Source of the DNA: Acanthamoeba lenticulata
Lineage: Eukaryota > Discosea > Longamoebia > Acanthamoebidae
NCBI GenBank assembly: GCA_002179805.1
Contig: NAVB01000414.1
Span: forward strand, 1 to 64,000
Reading direction: 5' to 3'
Length of the DNA stretch: 64,000 nt
Position numbers and translations under genes: made by a program. Below, piece after piece: positions 10,702 to 20,877 of the stretch. The first letter of the stretch is position 1. The number at the start of each line of letters is the position of its first letter. The notes under the pieces are model-generated. The model ran no database searches. It was not told the DNA's origin and saw nothing but the letters and a program-made list of their open reading frames with translations.

Positions 10702-12837
10702 CTAGTTGGTATTGCTGGTACTGTCGTCTCCCTTGCCATCTTCTGTTCGCCCCTCCTTGCCCTTGGCTTTGTTCTGCTTTCCAGCTGCTTTGGTGACGCC
10801 GTTTTCTCGCTGCCCCTTCTCCATCTCCTCGAGCTCAAAGTCGCCGTTCTCCCTCTCCTTCACCTTGGCCGTCTTTCGCTTGGTCGACTTCCGCTCCTCG
10901 CCTGTATGCGTCATCGCCATTCATCGTCAAATAAACGTGAGAAGCGGGTTTGCAGGCTAGGTTGGCGGCGTACCCGAAGTGTCTTTTCGTTTCCGTCCGG
11001 GCCAGGCTTTCCTTCGGCACTTCTTCTGCTCGGCCTCGTCAACGAAGCTCCTGAAGTCAAAATTGCTGTTGTGTCCCCCCCCGCCCCCAAAGCCAACAGT
11101 CCGTCAGACGCCGTCGCACATCAGGTGTGCAGACGGAGGGAATTGTGGGGGGGGGGGCAGGGCGCGGAGAGGACGCGGAGCGGGTATGACCTGGGGATCC
11201 GTGGCCCGCAGACGATGGTCAGCCAGTTACCCAGGAGCCCCTTGGAGTGGGGATTCTTCTTCTTTTTGTACAGGCCTTTCAGCTGCACATGAGATGACAC
11301 GACACAATCGTGCCGTCAACAATACCATCACAGTGCTTAACAGGAGAGACGAGTTTTGCGCTACCTTTTCGTTGGTGGTCTGGCCAGCGGAGATGAGCGT
11401 ACAGTGGAAGATCCCGAGGAACCCGACCAGCCCGAGCGCCAGCAGGCAGTAGGGCACCATGAATCCGCTTGAATGCGGTTAAGGAGAACAAAGAAACGCG
11501 TTTGGGGGTTTTGGGGGGGGGGAACGCAGCCAGAGGAGGGTTGGAAAGGGAGAAAAAGAAGAAGAAAAAGGATACGAGCACCAGCCGCCGTATTTGAGGA
11601 GATGAGTGAATATATCGACGCCCTCCTGGTTGTCCACCTCGTCCATGATGATGAACACCAGGTGCACTACCGCGATGCACAGCATGTAGACGCTGCCTGA
11701 ATGTTTGTGCGGTACGATTTGAGCAAGGTGAAGACAGAGCGAGAGCAAAGACGTGAGAGAGAGAGAGAGAGAGAGCGCGCGCGCGCGCTCAAACAGGCGA
11801 GGCAGCAAAAGTGCGTACTTAGGATGGTGCACCAGACGAAGGCGAAGAAGGTTTGGTAGTTCCGCCGGCCCACGCAGTTGCCGAGCCAGGGACGTGACGC
11901 CATGCGGTTAAGGGAAAAAAACTCAAAGCATTCGCGCAAGAGGAAGGAGAGACATGAGAGACTGCGTTGAGAGGGGGAGGGGACACGATCGTGGCGGAAA
12001 GGGATATAGTGGTGGTCGAAGCGGTCCACACAGTTGTTGCACACTGAGCAGTGGATGGCGCGTGGCGGTCGGTAGATGTGGCATGTCTCTGTAGTGCCAA
12101 AAGAGCGATCAGAAGGAGAAGAGCATCGCGGCAGAGGGGGCGGTGGCCGGGGAAGCCCGGCGTGCTGCAAAAAGCCAAGCGCAGCCGTACCGCAGTACTT
12201 GATGCGAACGTTCTCGCCGTGAAGGTTGATCTTGATGGTCTCTGGTGGCTTCTTGCGCTCGTAGTCCCATGGGTTGTCTGCCGACGATAAATGAACAAAA
12301 AAGCTTGGCGGTGAGTAGTGCACAAGAAGCGAGCGAGCCGTGGCGGGCGGCAAAGAGGAAAGAGGGAGCCAAAGAGGAAAGAGGGAGCCAAAGAGCAGAG
12401 GCGGGAGCACCTGGATCGTATGCAAATTCGAGGCCACGAGGGATGATGCCAGGATCTCGATACCGCGTGAGCAGCATAAACGTGATTGAGGCGACTGCGA
12501 GGACGAGGAAGCCCAGTAACGGCGCAAGCGCCACATACCAGCCGAACCTCACGAATAAATAGGGCCAACTGCATTTGGAAGAGGTGTTGAGTGCACCACC
12601 CGTGGGTGAGCAGCATCCAGGGATTGGATGGCTATCAAAATTTGATGTTCTGGCGCTTGAAGCGAATAAAAAAAAAAACTACCAAGGCGCAACGTACATG
12701 AAGGCACATGAGAGAATGAAGGGCAGTAAGATGAAGGAGAGTGCGAGGTAGAAGTAGAGCCTATCAGGGCCGGCGATGAGACGACCGCCGCACTGAAATC
12801 TATTTCGGGCGGGCCAGGTCTGATATAATCTTTTCAT
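10702..12837 (-). CDS. DHHC-type protein S-palmitoyltransferase
   Basis: Integral membrane S-acyltransferase of endomembranes. ATG at 12837 gives MKRLYQTWPARNRFQCGG then GRLIAGPDRLYFYL, the plant/amoeba PAT N-terminus, followed by TM1 and TM2 (LALSFILLPFILSCAF|IWPYLFVRFGWYVALAP). DPGIIPR, the Cys-rich PPRAIHCSVCNNCVDRFDHH|CPWLGNCVGRRNYQTFF and TM3/TM4 follow. The tail is Lys/Glu-rich and ends STSNTN (TAG 10702-10704). DHHC is only complete when a U12-type AT-AC intron (11894-12007) is removed, and a second U12-type intron (11468-11575) lies in the TM region; the others are ordinary GT-AG introns. Family call is firm; the substrate is unknown. Confidence 0.9.
11468..11575 (-). other. U12-type GT-AG intron in the DHHC gene
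   Basis: The donor is GTATCCTTTTT, a full match to the U12 donor consensus. The branch region TCTCCTTAACC is a full match to the U12 branch consensus, with the branch A at 11479, 11 nt before the terminal CAAG. Splicing joins TGC TC to C GGA TTC ATG, giving WCSGFMVPYCLLALG in frame. Length 108 nt. The branch segment CTTAACCGCAT is shared with the AT-AC intron about 320 nt upstream in the same gene. Confidence 0.88.
11758..11790. repeat. GA/GC dinucleotide microsatellite
   Basis: A run of GA repeats followed by a GC repeat in an intron of the DHHC gene. On the transcribed strand it reads GCGC then a long TC tract. Other simple tracts of the same style occur at 9370-9380 (GT), 19805-19832 (TC), 29096-29113 (GA), 37139-37156 (TC) and 41962-41990 (TC), all in introns or intergenic DNA. 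Confidence 0.85.
11894..12007 (-). other. U12-type AT-AC intron in the DHHC gene
   Basis: On the minus strand the exon ends ..GAC CAC CAC T, the intron begins ATATCCCTTT, has a branch-site match CCCTTAAC (branch A at 11908, 14 nt from the 3' end) and ends GTCAC; the next exon begins GTCCCTGGCTCGG. Splicing gives CAC TGT CCC TGG = H-C-P-W, completing DHHCPWLGNC. No GT-AG pair restores this motif. The intron is 114 nt (38 codons) with no in-frame stop, so retention would insert 38 residues and remove the catalytic cysteine. Confidence 0.88.
12351..12395 (+). repeat. 19-bp tandem duplication in a DHHC intron
   Basis: The unit CAAAGAGGAAAGAGGGAGC occurs at 12351-12369 and 12370-12388, followed by a partial third copy. 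It lies in an intron between the DPGIIPR exon and the DNPWDYERKK exon and lengthens that intron. On the transcribed strand it is a pyrimidine-rich tract. Confidence 0.9.
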
Positions 12838-13191
12838 TCCTCTTGACGGGAGGAAGGGCAAGACTATCTGCAGATCCCCTCAGGGGGGGGGCAACTAAGT
12901 TGTATTGTGGCTTGGGCTCAGAAGGCGTGCTCGAGATGCATGGCACGCAGGCCCAATCCTCAGAATCCAAGTTAATTGTCCACACCCCTGTCTCGTATCT
13001 CGTGTGGTTCCCAGTCTCTTGCGCGTCCCTCTTCCAAACCCCCAAAAATTCTTTTCCTTTCGATTTTTTCTATTTCGGAAGCAATGCATTCGGCCAATCG
13101 TTTAGCGCGCCCGTATATTTAATTGAGCTGTTGCGCTTCGAAAACAGCTTGCATTTGGGCCTGTGCACGTGAAACGGACACCCCAAGAGTG
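12838..13191. other. intergenic region, 354 nt
   Basis: Lies between the 5' end of the DHHC gene and the 3' end of the unidentified gene at 13192 (both minus strand). It contains a G9 run near 12880-12892 and an AT-rich stretch near 13040-13090. It probably holds the DHHC promoter/5' UTR; no exon or RNA gene recognised. Confidence 0.4.
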
Positions 13192-15147
13192 TCAGACCTG
13201 GCAAGGTACACCATGGTGTGCACGTGGCGATCGTACCGTATACGTCACGGCGCGGTAGGAAGGCGAGCAGAGTGGCTTGCCGAGCTCAGCCAGGTTGCGG
13301 GAGAGCCCGATCTCGTTCAACTTGCGTGTCGCGTAGTTGAGGTTTGTGCTCCACAACCTTGTCGGCTTCAAGCCTGCAACACCCCGAATCGGAAGGTCAT
13401 GGAGACCATCCCACACTACCGACAAAGAAGGTCGGCGTTACCTTGTGGCTTGGCCTGGACCTCTGCTGTAGATCGCGCTGTCTGGGTCAGCCGTTCAATC
13501 AACATCGCGTTGAGCGTCTTGGGCTTAGCGTGTGATATGTAGGTCACCACATGAGTGTTTGATCCATTGCCAAACGACAACTGGCTCCTGCACGCACGTG
13601 ATGTTTCAGCATTCTGTGTGTGCATCAGTTCGCGGCGCAGGAAGTAGTCGCTTTGAGTACTGAGCCTGTTGCAGTTGGAAGGGTGTGAAGGATCGAGCTA
13701 GAAGCTCATCGATGGTGCTGGCCACTCGCTGTGTGGTCTCAGCGACGCATTCTGGTTCGGGTCCTGAACTGCCGGGCGGATAGAGGGGCAGCGGGATGAT
13801 CACGAAGCAATCACGATACACCACAAATGTGGGATCTGTCTTGGTGGACGGGCCGTAGGGCATGCTATCGCGCTGTTTTGGGGCAATCACGATGGGTTCT
13901 ACTCGGACCTAAACGAGTCGCCACGTTAGCAATAGAATCAGAATGGACGAATTTGCAAGTGGGACTCACCCGAGGCACATTGGCCAAGTGCCTACGCAGC
14001 ACAGCGCTCCACTCTGCATAGGCCCCGCGTCCTTCGATGGCATCATTGATCGAGACCACCTTTTTCGCACGCGGATAATTGCGCGCTGTCGATCGCGTGT
14101 GAGGAGACACGTGAAGGACGGCAAACAGGTGCGCACAGTACCTGTAAACTTGAGGCACTCGCCTCGCACGATGTCCGAGTGTCGGCCGACAGAAGACAAG
14201 ATGTCCATCACGTTGTCCAGGGCGATGGCGCTCACCAGCAATCGTTCGCACAACTAAACGCAAGAACAACAAAGGATTGGTGGTAAACATGGCTCAGAAG
14301 GCTTATGATTAAGTGGGTCGCCTCGTCGTACCTCCTTGAGCGATGCCATCGGCACCTGCTCGTCGACTGGCGAGTCAAGGACATTCGCGGGTGCAGGAGG
14401 TAGCGTGATATCCTCTCTTTGGTTTAGATCAATAGATGAGCTCAAGGGTTCGTCGCCGTCGCGAAGAACAAGACGCAAGTCATCGAAGATGCCGACAGGT
14501 TGAGTCCTTTCCGACGTTTGTGAAGAGGGTGCAAGCAACTCGGCTCGGCTGGGGAGCGTGGGTTGGGCGAGCCTGCGGACGTGCGTCGGCGAGGTAGAGC
14601 TCGACTGCAGCTGGGAAAAACTGCTTGGCGGTAAGTGCGAGCGGAGTACCGCGCTTGAGCTTGTGGCCATGGGTGGCCAACGTGATGTCATGGACGGCGG
14701 CTCGCTCTCTTTGAATGGATCGTCGCCAGGTGGCGCCGCGGTGGGACGGTTGGTAACAGTGGAGAGGTCAATCATCTCGACCGCCTCTATGAAGTGCTCT
14801 GTCTGCTCCTCCAGCTTGACGAGCAGAGGTTGCGCCTGGGGGCCCTGTTGTTTCAGTCGGTAGTGCACCACCGCCGCTATGACAACGTAAATGGAAGTGA
14901 GTGCTTGGCCAACTCCCCTCTACTTCCTGCCTCCTCAGAGGAACATGACGTTGGGGGTATTGCCGCCTCGTACCATCAGGCCACACTTTGATCTTCTCCT
15001 TGGCCATGACCAAGAGCTGAGAGTTGCCTGGAGTTGCGATCAAAATACAGTTATCGAGAGTTTGTTTTTTTAAAAGCATTATGTACCATTGGCTGTGAGT
15101 GCCATGCTGACATCAGGCGCAGAAAAGTTGTAGGCGCTCATGTGCAT
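13192..15147 (-). CDS. unidentified multi-exon protein
   Basis: Start chosen at ATG 15147 (MHMSAYNFSAPDVSM); an in-frame AT-rich hydrophobic extension upstream is more likely UTR or intron. Exons join as TANG|NSQLLVMAKEKIKVWPD|AAVVHYRLKQQGPQAQ, then a Ser/Pro-rich stretch. Next come LCERLLVSAIALDNVMDILS, RNYPRAKKVVSINDAIEGRG, RRHLANVPR|VRVEPIVIAPKQ, TFVVYRDCFVIIPLPLYP, VTYISHAKPKTLNAMLIERL and WDGLHDLPIRGVAGL. The last exon has no long ORF and ends near 13192. The mix of alpha/beta core-like segments and low-complexity linkers suggests a soluble multi-domain protein. No family recognised; the exon model is provisional. Confidence 0.5.
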
Positions 15148-15297
15148 CTCTTCCACCAGGTTTATCTTCTCACCAGGCGCAACAACATAAATTGCAAGAG
15201 AGGAAATAGTCCAGAAAATGATGAAGAGAGACTGGAAAAATAAAGAAGCGCCGTTTGTACAGACAACGAAAACGAAGGAGGCGAGGGCCTCGTTCAA

Positions 15298-16239
15298 TTA
15301 GTAATCAAGGCCAAGCAGGCCCGCGCCCGCGCTTTCTCCATCGGAGTCGGCATCAGCCTCGGCCTTTGGCTCCACGGAGCTTGGAAGGACCGAGGGCACA
15401 GAAGGGGAGGGTGGTGGTTCGGACTTGACCTTCTTGGCCGGCGGCGCAGCAGCAGCCGCCTTCGGCTTGACCACAACAGGAACGAAGGGGAAGAGCGTTT
15501 TCCTCTTCTTGGACTCGGCCGCGGGCGGCGGCGGCGGCTGTGCGACCTTGGCAGGAGCGAGGGGTGCAACCAAAGCGGGATCAAGAGGCTTGCTGAAGGG
15601 ATCAGCATCATCATCCTCATCGTCGTCGAGGCGTTTGACGTGCTTGCTGCGAAAGTGAGTCTGCACCAGTTGCTCTTCCTCCTCCAGCTCCTTTTGCAGG
15701 GCCTGTTGGGCGCGCTCCTCGATAAGCTTGTCCAGGTCGAGCCTGGCGTTGCGCGTGTTGAGACTCTTGATGTCAGCAAGAGCATCGAGGATGTCGAGCT
15801 CCACCTTGGAGTCCAATGTCTTGTTCTCGAGCTGCTTCATGACATCACCTTCCTCCTCGCGCTTCCTCTGCTCCTTGGCTTCTTCGATCTGGCTCTCCTG
15901 GTTGCGCCAGGGCTCAAAATTTCGCGAGACGTTGAGCTCCGCAACGTAGTCCGCCTTCTCGGGGTCGGTTTTGATGGTGAATTCGCCCTTGCAGCGTGTG
16001 CACTTCATGTAGAAGCGAAAGATCTTGATCCCAAGGTATTCCTCTCCCGCCACTGTCTCCTTCTTGGCATTGAACTTCTTTCCTCGGTAGAGATACTCGC
16101 CGCAGGTGAGGCAGCGCACGCTCATGGGCAACATCATGCGCACTGTTTGCTGATCATTCTTGGGCTTCTTCCCTCGTGGGATGAGCGAGGGATCGAAATC
16201 GGGCGGGTAGTATTTGTTAATCACCTTACGTTCTCCCAT
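15298..16239 (-). CDS. YJU2: YJU2/CCDC94 (CWC16 family) splicing factor
   Basis: Spliceosomal step-I factor of the CWC16 family. Single exon of 313 residues from ATG 16239 (MGERKVINKYYPPDFDPS) to TAA 15298-15300. It has the family N-terminus, the zinc-binding pairs VRCLTCGEYLYRGKKFNAK and FYMKCTRCKGEFTIKTDP (CxxC...CxxC), NVSRNFEPWR, and a long charged coiled coil (EAKEQRKREEEGDV...LEEEEQLV). The tail is basic/proline-rich, with KKRKTLFPFVPVVVKPK, and ends in LLGLDY. Length and domain order are normal for the family. It lies only about 150 nt upstream of the next minus-strand gene. Confidence 0.93.
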   Translation of the reverse strand: MGERKVINKYYPPDFDPSLIPRGKKPKNDQQTVRMMLPMSVRCLTCGEYLYRGKKFNAKKETVAGEEYLGIKIFRFYMKCTRCKGEFTIKTDPEKADYVAELNVSRNFEPWRNQESQIEEAKEQRKREEEGDVMKQLENKTLDSKVELDILDALADIKSLNTRNARLDLDKLIEERAQQALQKELEEEEQLVQTHFRSKHVKRLDDDEDDDADPFSKPLDPALVAPLAPAKVAQPPPPPAAESKKRKTLFPFVPVVVKPKAAAAAPPAKKVKSEPPPSPSVPSVLPSSVEPKAEADADSDGESAGAGLLGLDY

Positions 16240-16417
16240 CTTCTTCTTGACGCTGCAAAAAATCACACAGAGGCCAATGTGCAACACAGCGTGTGCCCCC
16301 AACGTAGTTACTGAAATAGTCGTGAAAAAGTTGCACAAGAAACCTCAACTGAAAACAATGTTTAATTTCCTTTTTCTTTCTTCTTGGTGCCCGTGTGTGG
16401 TTGTTGGCTACCAACAA

Positions 16418-19400
16418 ATGGCGGGCGATGAGGGCCTGCAGAAGCTTTATGGCTTGTTGGAGGCCATGCTGGCGGAGCAAACAGATCTAGGGCACCACTT
16501 GGATGGGCAGCTCCAGCACGTTGCAGTCGAACACGAACAATCACCGGAAAATGAACACGGAAGCGAACAGCAAGGAGCAGCAAAACTAAAAATGATTCTC
16601 GACAATCTGCAGGGTGTGGCCGCCGCCGGCGACAAACTACAGCTCGATTTGTCGCAATTTGATCGATTCCTCGGCACCAAGCACACTCCCTCCATTCGCA
16701 ATGATGAACAGCTCGCCCGGTTGGAAGAACATGTCGTCCAGCTGGCCGCTGCTCATCACGACTCAGAGGCCCAGCTTATGGAGCTTGATCAAGTGCTCTC
16801 AGCCTGCTTAGACGGCCTCCAAGTACACGACCGGAGCTCCGCGCCCGCAGTCATGACTCCTGCTCGTACGTATTCGTGCGTTAGTGTCCCGCACGAGAAG
16901 CAATCGGTGGCCCAGACTCATAACACGATCTGTTCACGGGTGGTCCTCCACAGAGGAGGCTCAGCTTGCTGCCGAAATAGAGGCCACGCAGAAGCTGCTG
17001 CAGGAGGAGCGCGCACGTAACGGCGAGCTTGATCGCACGATTGCTTCGCTACGACAGGCCCTCGAACAAGGTATGGCCCCACGTCGTTGTTAGCTGACTT
17101 GCGGTTGCTCATATGATTCTACCCCGTACGTGTGCGTGCTGTACAGACCAGCAAAAGACTTCTGAACTCGAGCGCGTGCTCGGTGAGCAAGCACAAGAAG
17201 CACAGCGTGCCGCCGCAGACCGGCGCAAGCTGCAAACCGACCTCGAAGAGGCTCAAAGCGCCCTGAAAAAGGTTCGTTCCAAACACTCAGCGAGGCTTTC
17301 AAGATAGGGTGAGCTTACCATAGTGTCCTGACTGCGTAGGAGCGAAAGCAAGCAACGTCGGCCAAGAAGCGGCAGGATGAAGAGAATAAGCAGAACATGA
17401 AAGCTTTCAAGGAGCTGCGGAAGGAGCTCAAAGAGCAATTCGCTCAAATAGAATCGCTGGAGGCGCAGGTCGAAGAGCTCAACAAAGCGCTTGCCGCCGA
17501 GAAGGAGCACGCGCAGGTTCTCCAGAGGAGGCAGCGGCAATCGATGGAAGAGCAGGCCAAGGAGCTGCTGGAGCTTATGAGGGTCGCTCGCACCGAGGCC
17601 GCTACCTCCAAGGCGGCAGCCGCGCAGGCTGACAAGCGTGCCAGCGACGCCGAGGAGCGCGTAAGGATGCTCGAAGAACAGCTAGCGCAGAGGCCGGAGT
17701 TCGTACCGACAGAGGCGCAGCAGAAGGAACCTATGCACGACGAACCCGTTCCCGAGAAGGCCCCCACGATGACGGTCGAGCTCGAGGAGGAACGCCAGCG
17801 ACATAGGGAGCAGGTCGAATCGCTCACGCAGCAGCTCGCGCGGGTCAACGAGGAGCTGGACCAGCTCCGGGCTGCGCAAGTGGCCAGCGACGAACGGGAG
17901 AGGCTCGCGACCGTGCGTGCTGGCGAGGTGGAGCGGGCGCTGGAGCTGGCCACCGGCCAGTGGGCCCAAGAGCGCAGCCGGAGCGAGCAGAGCGCCGCCG
18001 AGCAAGGCGCGGCGCTGGCGCAGCTACAGGCCCGAGTGGCGGCCTTTGAGAAGCAGCTGCCTGACATCGAGCGCGACGCCGAGCGTCGTGGCCGGGAAGC
18101 AGGTGCTCGAGCTCACCATTTTTGCTTCCATTACTCCTTTTTCGTTTTCCATCTTCTTTTATTCTTGTATTGTTGCTGGGACAGAGCGTGTGCAAGCAAG
18201 TCACATTTCACACGTCTAAGCGCCAGCATAGATTTTATTCCTTTATTTATTTTATTTTATTTTATTTTTATTATATTGAGTTATTACAATGTGCTGCTGA
18301 CTCGGGTCCAATCCTTGTTGTTGCGATGAAGCGCAAGGCGAGGCGGAACGACTTCGAGCTGAACACGCCCTGCTTGGCCAACGACTGAAGGAGGCCGAAG
18401 CTGAGCTCCGCGCCTCCAAGGCTGAGGCCGACTCACTGCGCGCGGAGACGCACGAGCTCGCCTCGCGTGGAGGCGGCAGCGGCGGCGGCCCGCCGGTACG
18501 ACGGAAGCTCGAGCTGGAGCCGACGACGCCTGTGGCTTCGGCCGACAAGAGGGTACGGCGGCGAAGTGAGCCCGACAAGGAACAGGACATGACCGACCTC
18601 CTACAGAGTGACGAGTTTCACACGCGACCTCGCGCCCTGGCGCCCCATGACGACGATGGCGACCTCTCTGATGGGCACAGCGTCCGGCACGCGCAGCACC
18701 ACCTCGTTGGCGGACCCGAGGACCAGATATCTGCCGCCGGGGAGCTCCCGCCTCCTGGCGCCGATCATAAGGCCGACCCCGTCGAGCATCTTAGCGAAGA
18801 ACTTGTGCGCCTCCTCTATAGCCATAGACAGCGGAGGCGCGCGCGTACTCACTCGGGCGACGACACAGGTGCTTTATATCTTCAGGAGCCTCCCCGCGCG
18901 CGACCTTCTCGGCCTGACGCAGGTCAACCGCAGGTACCGTCGGTACGGATGTTCCCCCTCTCTCCTCGTCTTCCCGCGGAGCCTATTCCTTTAAGGTGTC
19001 GGTGAGACTCACTGACGCCTCCCCCTCCCCCTCCCGGCGACGCAGGATCGCGAGCGATGCGGCGCTGTGGCGACCCAAGTGCGAACGCCTTTGGTATTTT
19101 GAGGAACGGGACGTGGCGACGTATACCGGTTCTGGTACCCAGCCCCCCGCCCTCGCTGCGCGGTGAGCAAGGATCGCGCTCATAACATTTTTCGTCTGCA
19201 CAACAAACAGACTGGAAGAAGGTCTACCTGTACCGCTACACGCACTACAAGCAGGTCTCGTGCGCCGTCATCGGTGACGCAGACGTCGGCAAAAAGACCC
19301 TCATCACCGCGTTTGAAGGTAAGCTCTTCCCCACCGCGAGAGGTCCCTTGTTCGAGCGAATCGATGCTGACGCCGGGCTGCGGGGGGGGGGGAGTACAGG

Positions 19401-19799
19401 CATGGTCACGCAGCAGGGCTGGAACCGGGGCCAGGAGAAGGTCGCCGTGACCGTCACCGTCGATCGCATCCTGAGTGTTCCGACCATGTTCAACCTCACC
19501 GTGTTGCACGCCGACTGTACGTTCAGCTCTCGAGGCAACGACTCGCCGCGGGTCGGTCTGGCCTACCAGAGATGTCGATCTCACCTGCTTTACGCGGGGC
19601 GGTGGGACGTATAGCGTCGGACTTGGGCGAAGGGCTCACTCAGCGGTTAAGCGAGCACCTCGCGCGCAAGGCGCTTGACGTGATTCTCGTGTGCGTCCCG
19701 ACCACCGGGAGCGTCGAGGCCACCAACGAACGGTTTGTTCCGCACCCCGTGTGGCCGTCATGTGACAAGCTCGCTCACGCCTCGCCTGGTATTTTGTTG

Positions 19800-19833
<34 letters not shown>

Positions 19834-20695
19834 GCTTTGAGGTGCTGGAGAGGAGCGTCCTGCCGGCGCTGAAGACGCTGTGCCCCGACGTACCGTGCAT
19901 CCTTGTGGGCACGGAGGCCGACGCCAAGGACGACCAGTGGCGCCACCCGACGGCCCTGCCCATGAGCTTCTCCCAGTTCACGGAGAAGCACCACTTCCGG
20001 GCCATCACCTTCACCTCGGCCATGAGCAACCGGTATGGGCTGCTCGCTGCTGGTTTGGCTTGGCTGTCCGCTCCGCTGACCTCAGTGTCTCGCAAAGGGG
20101 CTTGATGGACCTGTTCGAGATGGCCCAGAGCCTGGTGCCCACGCCCCCCCTGCGGCGCAAGGAATCCGACCCGGCCACGCCCTCCGGAGGTGTCCACGCG
20201 CGCAAGGTGTTGCAGGAAAAGAAGCCCCCGCGGAGCACCGCACTCAGCGCGCGGGCGTCAGCCCAGTTCCCAGAGGGCGCCAGCCCGCTCCAGACTTCGC
20301 CCTCGTCGCCGCGCCGCCAGTTGAGCCCCGGCCGCGCCGTGGCCGCCGCCTTCGGCCTCGGGGGGCTGTCGGTCTCGACCCCGACGCTCAGCCAGCGGAC
20401 TTCGGCGCCGTCCACGCCCATGGGCGGCTCCGTCGATGCGTCTGGCGTGGTTTCACCCTACCCTTATCAACCGTCGCCGACGACGCCGCTGGCCGCCACG
20501 ACGCCGTCGCCAGGCGGGGCCGGCGACCGCCGCTCTAGTACGCTCCTGTCGTCGGCCTCGTCGGCGGGCGCCACGCCGACGCCGACGCGCACGGGCGTCT
20601 CCCGCGGCTTCAGACGCAACAGCAACCTGCGCTCGGCGGTCTCGGCCGACACGCCTCCCCGTCCCCAACGCGACACCAAGTGCCTTCTCCAGTGA
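16418..20695 (+). CDS. coiled-coil / F-box / degenerate Rho-like GTPase protein with CaaX box
   Basis: Start set at ATG 16418 (MAGDEGLQKLYGLLEAML); an in-frame ATG at 16358 is less likely. About 12 exons, about 1,070 residues. Residues ~1-720 are long Glu/Gln/Ala-rich coiled coil. Intron 18805-18868 (GTGCGC..CACAG) joins VEHLSEEL to VLYIFRSLPARDLLGL and TQVNRR|IASDAALWRPKCERL, a clear F-box. After another intron comes DWKKVYLYRYTHYKQ and a Ras-superfamily-like domain: CAVIGDADVGKKTLITAF (G1-like), LDVILVCVPTT, LCPDVPCILVGTEADAKDD (G4 position TEAD, not NKxD) and FTSAMSNRGLMDLFEMAQ. The Mg-binding Ser/Thr after the P-loop Lys is Lys, and DxxG is lost, so GTPase activity is unlikely. The tail is Ser/Pro-rich and ends CLLQ, a CaaX box, so membrane anchoring is inferred. 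The F-box implies an SCF ubiquitin-ligase role. Confidence 0.78.
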
Positions 20696-20877
20696 GTGCA
20701 GTCGTTGCGTGTACATATATACAGAAGCCCTCCCCGTTTCGTGTCAAAAGGGAGAGACAAGAGAGGTCTTTGTGAGAAGACGAGAAATGGAAACACTACT
20801 GCTTTTATACACACAAGCTGCTTGCGATAGGCAGAGCGCTGCATCGATCGGATCTGTACATCAAAAGCGCGCCGCGT

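Noticed and set aside
18601..18852. Separate F-box gene starting near 18608 in its own frame
   Set aside because: That frame starts with GTG and lacks the first F-box half; splicing 18805-18868 gives a complete F-box in the coiled-coil frame.
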